Shown here one piece after another: positions 60,861 to 64,000 of a stretch of 64,000 bases of DNA. Positions within the stretch are counted from its first letter, which is position 1. Every line of letters starts with the position of its first letter. The notes under the pieces are model-generated. The model made no database searches. It was not told the DNA's origin and saw only the letters and a program-made list of their open reading frames with translations. A program made the translations under genes and the position numbers. The stretch is from contig JBCDLH010000001.1 in assembly GCA_038745585.1 (NCBI GenBank), positions 526,380 to 590,379 of the forward strand, in the 5' to 3' direction. Source of the stretch: HLUCCA09 sp038745585 (GTDB lineage: Bacteria > Pseudomonadota > Alphaproteobacteria > Rhodobacterales > Rhodobacteraceae).

Positions 60861-61895
60861 ATGGACCTTGATGCCCTTCTCCAAAGTCGGTCTGACGACG
60901 CGCCGAGCGGCGACGACTTGGAGTATGATGCGGACTTCACGGACATGGAGATCGCCGCTCAACCGGGCGAGGAGCGTCAGGTCGGAGACACAATTACGCC
61001 GGGCGAGGACCCCGACTATAAGGAGGTTGCCCCCAAGGCGCTTTCGATCCTTGAACGCAGTCACGATCTGCGCGCCGCGATCTTTCTGGCCGAGGCGCAG
61101 CTCAAGATGAAGGGGCTCGCGGCTTTCGCGGAGTGCACGAGCTATCTTCGCCGGTGCCTCGACGAATACTGGGAGACGTGTCACCCGCAGCTCGACGAAG
61201 AGGACGACAACGATCCAACGATGCGAGTCAATGCCGTCCTCGCGCTGGCCGATCCCGACCGCATCCTGCGCAACCTCCGCAACGCGCCGCTCACATCGAG
61301 CAGGATGTTTGGGGCCTACAGCTTGCGGCAGATCCAAGTTGCAAATGGCGAGATCGAGCCGTCCTCGGCCGACGAAGAGATCCCGGATCGGGCCGCGATT
61401 TCGGCGGCCTTTGAGGATAGCGACGACGAGGACCTTTCGGAGACGCTGACAGGTGCGGTGACCGCACTCGGCGATGTGAAAGCGATCAGTGCAAAGTTCG
61501 ACGAGGAGACGCCTGGTCAGGGGCCCGAGCTCGACCCGCTCGTCAAGCTTCTGCAGCAGCTCGTCCATCACCTCCGCGAAGGCACCGGCGCGGCCGACGA
61601 GGCGGCGGAAGACGACGTCGCTGGCGACGAGGGCGATGCCGCGGCAATGGCCGCAGGGCCCACGCGTGGCGGCGTTCCAGGCAACATCAACTCGCCCAAC
61701 GATGTCACAGCGGCACTCGACCGCATTATCAGCTATTACGAACGAAACGAGCCTTCGAGCCCGGTTCCGATCCTGCTATTGCGTGCAAAAAAGCTCGTAA
61801 GTGCGGACTTTCTTACGATCATGAAGGACATGGCCCCGTTGGGCGTTGAAAACGTCAATCTGATCGGCGGAATCGAAGAAGAAGAGACCTACTAG
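60861..61895 (+). CDS. tssA: Type VI secretion system protein TssA
   Basis: 344 residues. The N-terminal ImpA domain is seen at DDAPSGDDLEYDADFTDMEI (residues 12-31) and the helical RSHDLRAAIFLAEAQL-like block; the C-terminal GNINSPNDVTAALDRIISYY, EPSSPVPILLLRAKKLV and FLTIMKDMAP form the shorter VasJ-type tail. A highly acidic stretch sits near 245-275. TssA primes and caps the growing sheath-tube. ATG 60861 follows GAGGAAG; a GTG at 60843 would remove this RBS. It leads the operon tssA-tssB-tssC. Confidence 0.92.
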   Translation: MDLDALLQSRSDDAPSGDDLEYDADFTDMEIAAQPGEERQVGDTITPGEDPDYKEVAPKALSILERSHDLRAAIFLAEAQLKMKGLAAFAECTSYLRRCLDEYWETCHPQLDEEDDNDPTMRVNAVLALADPDRILRNLRNAPLTSSRMFGAYSLRQIQVANGEIEPSSADEEIPDRAAISAAFEDSDDEDLSETLTGAVTALGDVKAISAKFDEETPGQGPELDPLVKLLQQLVHHLREGTGAADEAAEDDVAGDEGDAAAMAAGPTRGGVPGNINSPNDVTAALDRIISYYERNEPSSPVPILLLRAKKLVSADFLTIMKDMAPLGVENVNLIGGIEEEETY

Positions 61896-61963
61896 CCACT
61901 CGGGTCGGCCGCCCACCACGCGGCTGAGACTCCCGTTTGAAGGATGCGAAGGAGCAAGGGCAC

Positions 61964-62488
61964 ATGTCGGGAAGTTCCCAGAAATTCATCGCGCGCAATC
62001 GCGCGCCGCGCGTGCAGATCGAATACGATGTCGAGCTTTACGGCGCCGAGAAAAAGGTTCAGTTGCCGTTCGTCATGGGCGTGATGGCCGATCTCGTTGG
62101 CAAGTCGGAGACGCCGCAGCCGGCCGTTGCAGATCGCAAGTTCCTCGAAATCGACGTCGACAACTTTGACGATCGGATGAAGTCGATGGCGCCGCGCGCC
62201 GCCTTTACCGTGCCCAACACGCTGACTGGCGAGGGCAACGTGGCGGTTGACATCACCTTTGAGTCGATGGACGATTTCAGCCCCGCCGCCATCGCCGCCA
62301 AGGTCGAGCCTCTGAAAAAGCTTCTCGATGCGCGCACGCAGTTGTCGAACCTGATGACCTACATGGACGGCAAGAGCGGTGCCGAGGACCTGATCGGGAA
62401 GATCATCCAAGACCCTGCGCTGCTGAAGACGCTCGCAGCGCAGCCCGCCCCCCAAACCGATAACGCAGAGCAGAAAGACGCGGAGTAA
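61964..62488 (+). CDS. tssB: Type VI secretion system small sheath subunit TssB
   Basis: 174 residues. FIARNRAPRVQIEYDVELYG, LPFVMGVMADLVG, KFLEIDVDNFDDRMKSM and PLKKLLDARTQLSNLMTYMD are canonical. TssB and TssC form the contractile sheath. ATG 61964 follows GAAGGAGC; GTG 61937 is a weaker upstream choice. The tail (PAPQTDNAEQKDAE) is acidic. tssC starts three bases after the stop. Confidence 0.96.
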   Translation: MSGSSQKFIARNRAPRVQIEYDVELYGAEKKVQLPFVMGVMADLVGKSETPQPAVADRKFLEIDVDNFDDRMKSMAPRAAFTVPNTLTGEGNVAVDITFESMDDFSPAAIAAKVEPLKKLLDARTQLSNLMTYMDGKSGAEDLIGKIIQDPALLKTLAAQPAPQTDNAEQKDAE

Positions 62489-62491
62489 CCC

Positions 62492-63985
62492 ATGGCCGAA
62501 ACGGAAACGGAAGTCTCTGGCGCCGGCGAAGCCACGGTATTTGGCTCGTCGGATTTCGAGAACCTCCTACAAAAGGAGTTTCGCCCCAAATCCGATACGG
62601 CCAAGACGGCCGTCGAGCAGGCTGTCAAGACGCTCGCCGAGCAGGCGCTCGCCAATACGGATCTGGTCTCCGACGATGCGCTGCGCTCGATCGAAGGGAT
62701 CGTCGCTGAGATCGACAGAAAGCTGACCGAGCAAGTCAACCTTATCCTGCATCACCCGGATTTCCAGCAATTGGAAAGCGCGTGGCGCGGCTTGCATTAT
62801 CTCGTCAACAACACTGAGACCGACGAGATGCTTAAGATCCGCGTAATGCCGATCGCAAAGAAAGAGCTGCACAAGACGCTGCGCAAATTCAAAGGGACTG
62901 CCTGGGACCAGTCGCCGATCTTCAAGAAGATCTACGAAGAGGAATTCGGCCAGTTCGGCGGCGAGCCCTATGGCACGCTCGTCGCGGATTACCACTTTGA
63001 TCATTCGCCGCCCGATGTCGAGCTTTTGGGTGAGATGTCGAAGGTCGCCGCGGCCGCCCATGCGCCCCTGATCACGGGCGCCAACCCGACGCTCTTTCAG
63101 ATGGACAGCTGGTCCGAGCTCGCCAATCCGCGAGATCTGACGAAGATCTTCCAGACGCCGGAATACGCCGCTTGGCGCTCGCTCCGCGAAAGCGAGGACA
63201 GCAAGTATCTCGGCCTCGCGATGCCGCGGTTTCTTGGCCGCTTGCCCTATGGCTCAAAGACCGATCCGGTCGAAGAGTTTGCCTTTGAAGAGGACACGGA
63301 AGGCGCGGATTCGAACAAGTATAGCTGGGTCAACGCCGCCTATGGCATGGCTGTCAACATCAACCGTTCGTTCAAGGAATACGGCTGGTGCAGCCGGATC
63401 CGCGGGATCGAGTCTGGCGGTGCGGTCGAGAACCTGCCGTCGCACACCTTCCCGACGGACGATGGCGGCGTCGACCAAAAGTGTCCGACCGAGATCGCGA
63501 TCTCTGACCGGCGTGAAGCGGAACTTGCCAAGAACGGCATGATGCCCCTCATTCATCGCAAGAATTCCGACATTGCGGCGTTCATCGGCGCGCAGTCGCT
63601 GCACAACCCGGCCGAGTATACCGATCCGGACGCAACCGCGAACGCCAACCTCGCGGCGCGGCTGCCCTATCTCTTCGCGACTTGCCGGTTTGCGCATTAT
63701 CTTAAGTGCATCGTCCGCGACAAGATCGGCTCCTACAAAGGTCGGTCGGACATGCAGAACTGGCTGCAGGAATGGATCGACCAGTATGTCGATGTGAACT
63801 CGGAGACCTCTCCGGAAGACGTCAAGGCGCGCCAGCCACTGGCCTCCGCCGAGGTCGTCGTCGAGGAAGTCGAGGGCAACCCCGGCTACTACACCTCGAA
63901 GTTCTTCCTGCGCCCCCACTATCAGCTCGAAGGCCTGTCCGTCTCATTGCGGCTGGTCTCGAAGCTCCCGAGCGAGAAGGGTTGA
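62492..63985 (+). CDS. tssC: Type VI secretion system large sheath subunit TssC
   Basis: 497 residues, complete. SAWRGLHYLVNNTETDEMLKI, KKIYEEEFGQFGGEPYGTLV, WSELANPRDLTKIF and RFLGRLPYG are family landmarks; the C-terminus (RPHYQLEGLSVSLRLVSKLP) is typical. It binds TssB to form the sheath that drives the Hcp tube. The stop is 15 bases from the window edge. The rest of the T6SS locus (hcp, tssE, F, G, H and others) would be expected beyond. Confidence 0.97.
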   Translation: MAETETEVSGAGEATVFGSSDFENLLQKEFRPKSDTAKTAVEQAVKTLAEQALANTDLVSDDALRSIEGIVAEIDRKLTEQVNLILHHPDFQQLESAWRGLHYLVNNTETDEMLKIRVMPIAKKELHKTLRKFKGTAWDQSPIFKKIYEEEFGQFGGEPYGTLVADYHFDHSPPDVELLGEMSKVAAAAHAPLITGANPTLFQMDSWSELANPRDLTKIFQTPEYAAWRSLRESEDSKYLGLAMPRFLGRLPYGSKTDPVEEFAFEEDTEGADSNKYSWVNAAYGMAVNINRSFKEYGWCSRIRGIESGGAVENLPSHTFPTDDGGVDQKCPTEIAISDRREAELAKNGMMPLIHRKNSDIAAFIGAQSLHNPAEYTDPDATANANLAARLPYLFATCRFAHYLKCIVRDKIGSYKGRSDMQNWLQEWIDQYVDVNSETSPEDVKARQPLASAEVVVEEVEGNPGYYTSKFFLRPHYQLEGLSVSLRLVSKLPSEKG

Positions 63986-64000
63986 CCCGCCCGCCCGCCC

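Noticed and set aside
1..64000. CRISPR array, insertion sequence, prophage or integrase site
   Set aside because: No regular spaced repeats, transposase, integrase or terminal inverted repeats were seen.

Overview
The window is a GC-rich, densely packed, chromosome-like stretch that fits an alphaproteobacterium of the order Rhodobacterales (roseobacter/Rhodobacter group; genus not assignable from sequence alone). Supporting signs are the gene families and their order, frequent 1-4 base stop/start overlaps, and three copies of an intergenic motif (GCCTCCGGCGGGGATATTT...AAAGAAGATG) that I associate with this order. No rRNA, tRNA, CRISPR array, insertion sequence or prophage was seen.

Layout. 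1-5749: a truncated CPBP-type membrane protease, ilvD (branched-chain amino acids), a fadH-type 2,4-dienoyl-CoA reductase and a LysR regulator. 5795-12673: a reverse operon (OmpA-like protein, GNAT acetyltransferase, CinA-N/MoaB-like protein), then sfsA and map forward, rsmD and a flavin reductase in reverse, and a peroxiredoxin. 12695-20172: a hybrid histidine kinase, a tight reverse operon (phhB, FemAB-like acyltransferase, glycerophosphodiesterase, RidA), a small secreted protein and a class A PBP. 20451-22166: the glnK-amtB nitrogen pair. 22242-33291: a long reverse run holding an aromatic/aspartate aminotransferase, GNAT, sseA, a methyltransferase, smpB, a lytic transglycosylase, rnr, a DUF2064 glycosyltransferase-like gene, GNAT, dapE and a thioesterase. 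33486-46090: yggT, recQ, yaaA, a second hybrid kinase, zapE, trhO, then pncA, a third hybrid kinase and pncB (NAD salvage around a sensor kinase). 46112-48758: a reverse operon of an APH-type kinase, a class III PLP enzyme and arfB. 48888-57628: mscL, a candidate structured RNA, yhhQ, phytase-like esterase, mepA, UMF1 transporter, a small anchored protein, AEC transporter, TetR, GST and an alpha/beta hydrolase. 57610-64000: an HI0933-type flavoprotein, an HNH protein and the left edge of a type VI secretion locus: a divergent repeat protein of unknown function, then tssA, tssB and tssC, continuing beyond the window.

Most genes are housekeeping. Four observations deserve the closest look. (1) A reverse-strand element at about 49344-49550 carries a 17-base perfect complement to the 3' tail of 16S rRNA directly in front of an 18-codon GTG reading frame, followed by several hairpins and a strong terminator. 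(2) A 435-residue protein with two internal 56-residue repeats is transcribed divergently from the T6SS genes. (3) A kinase/phospho-lyase gene pair resembles the enzymes of 5-hydroxylysine or ethanolamine-phosphate breakdown. (4) The dispersed intergenic motif has been captured as the coding 3' end of one gene.
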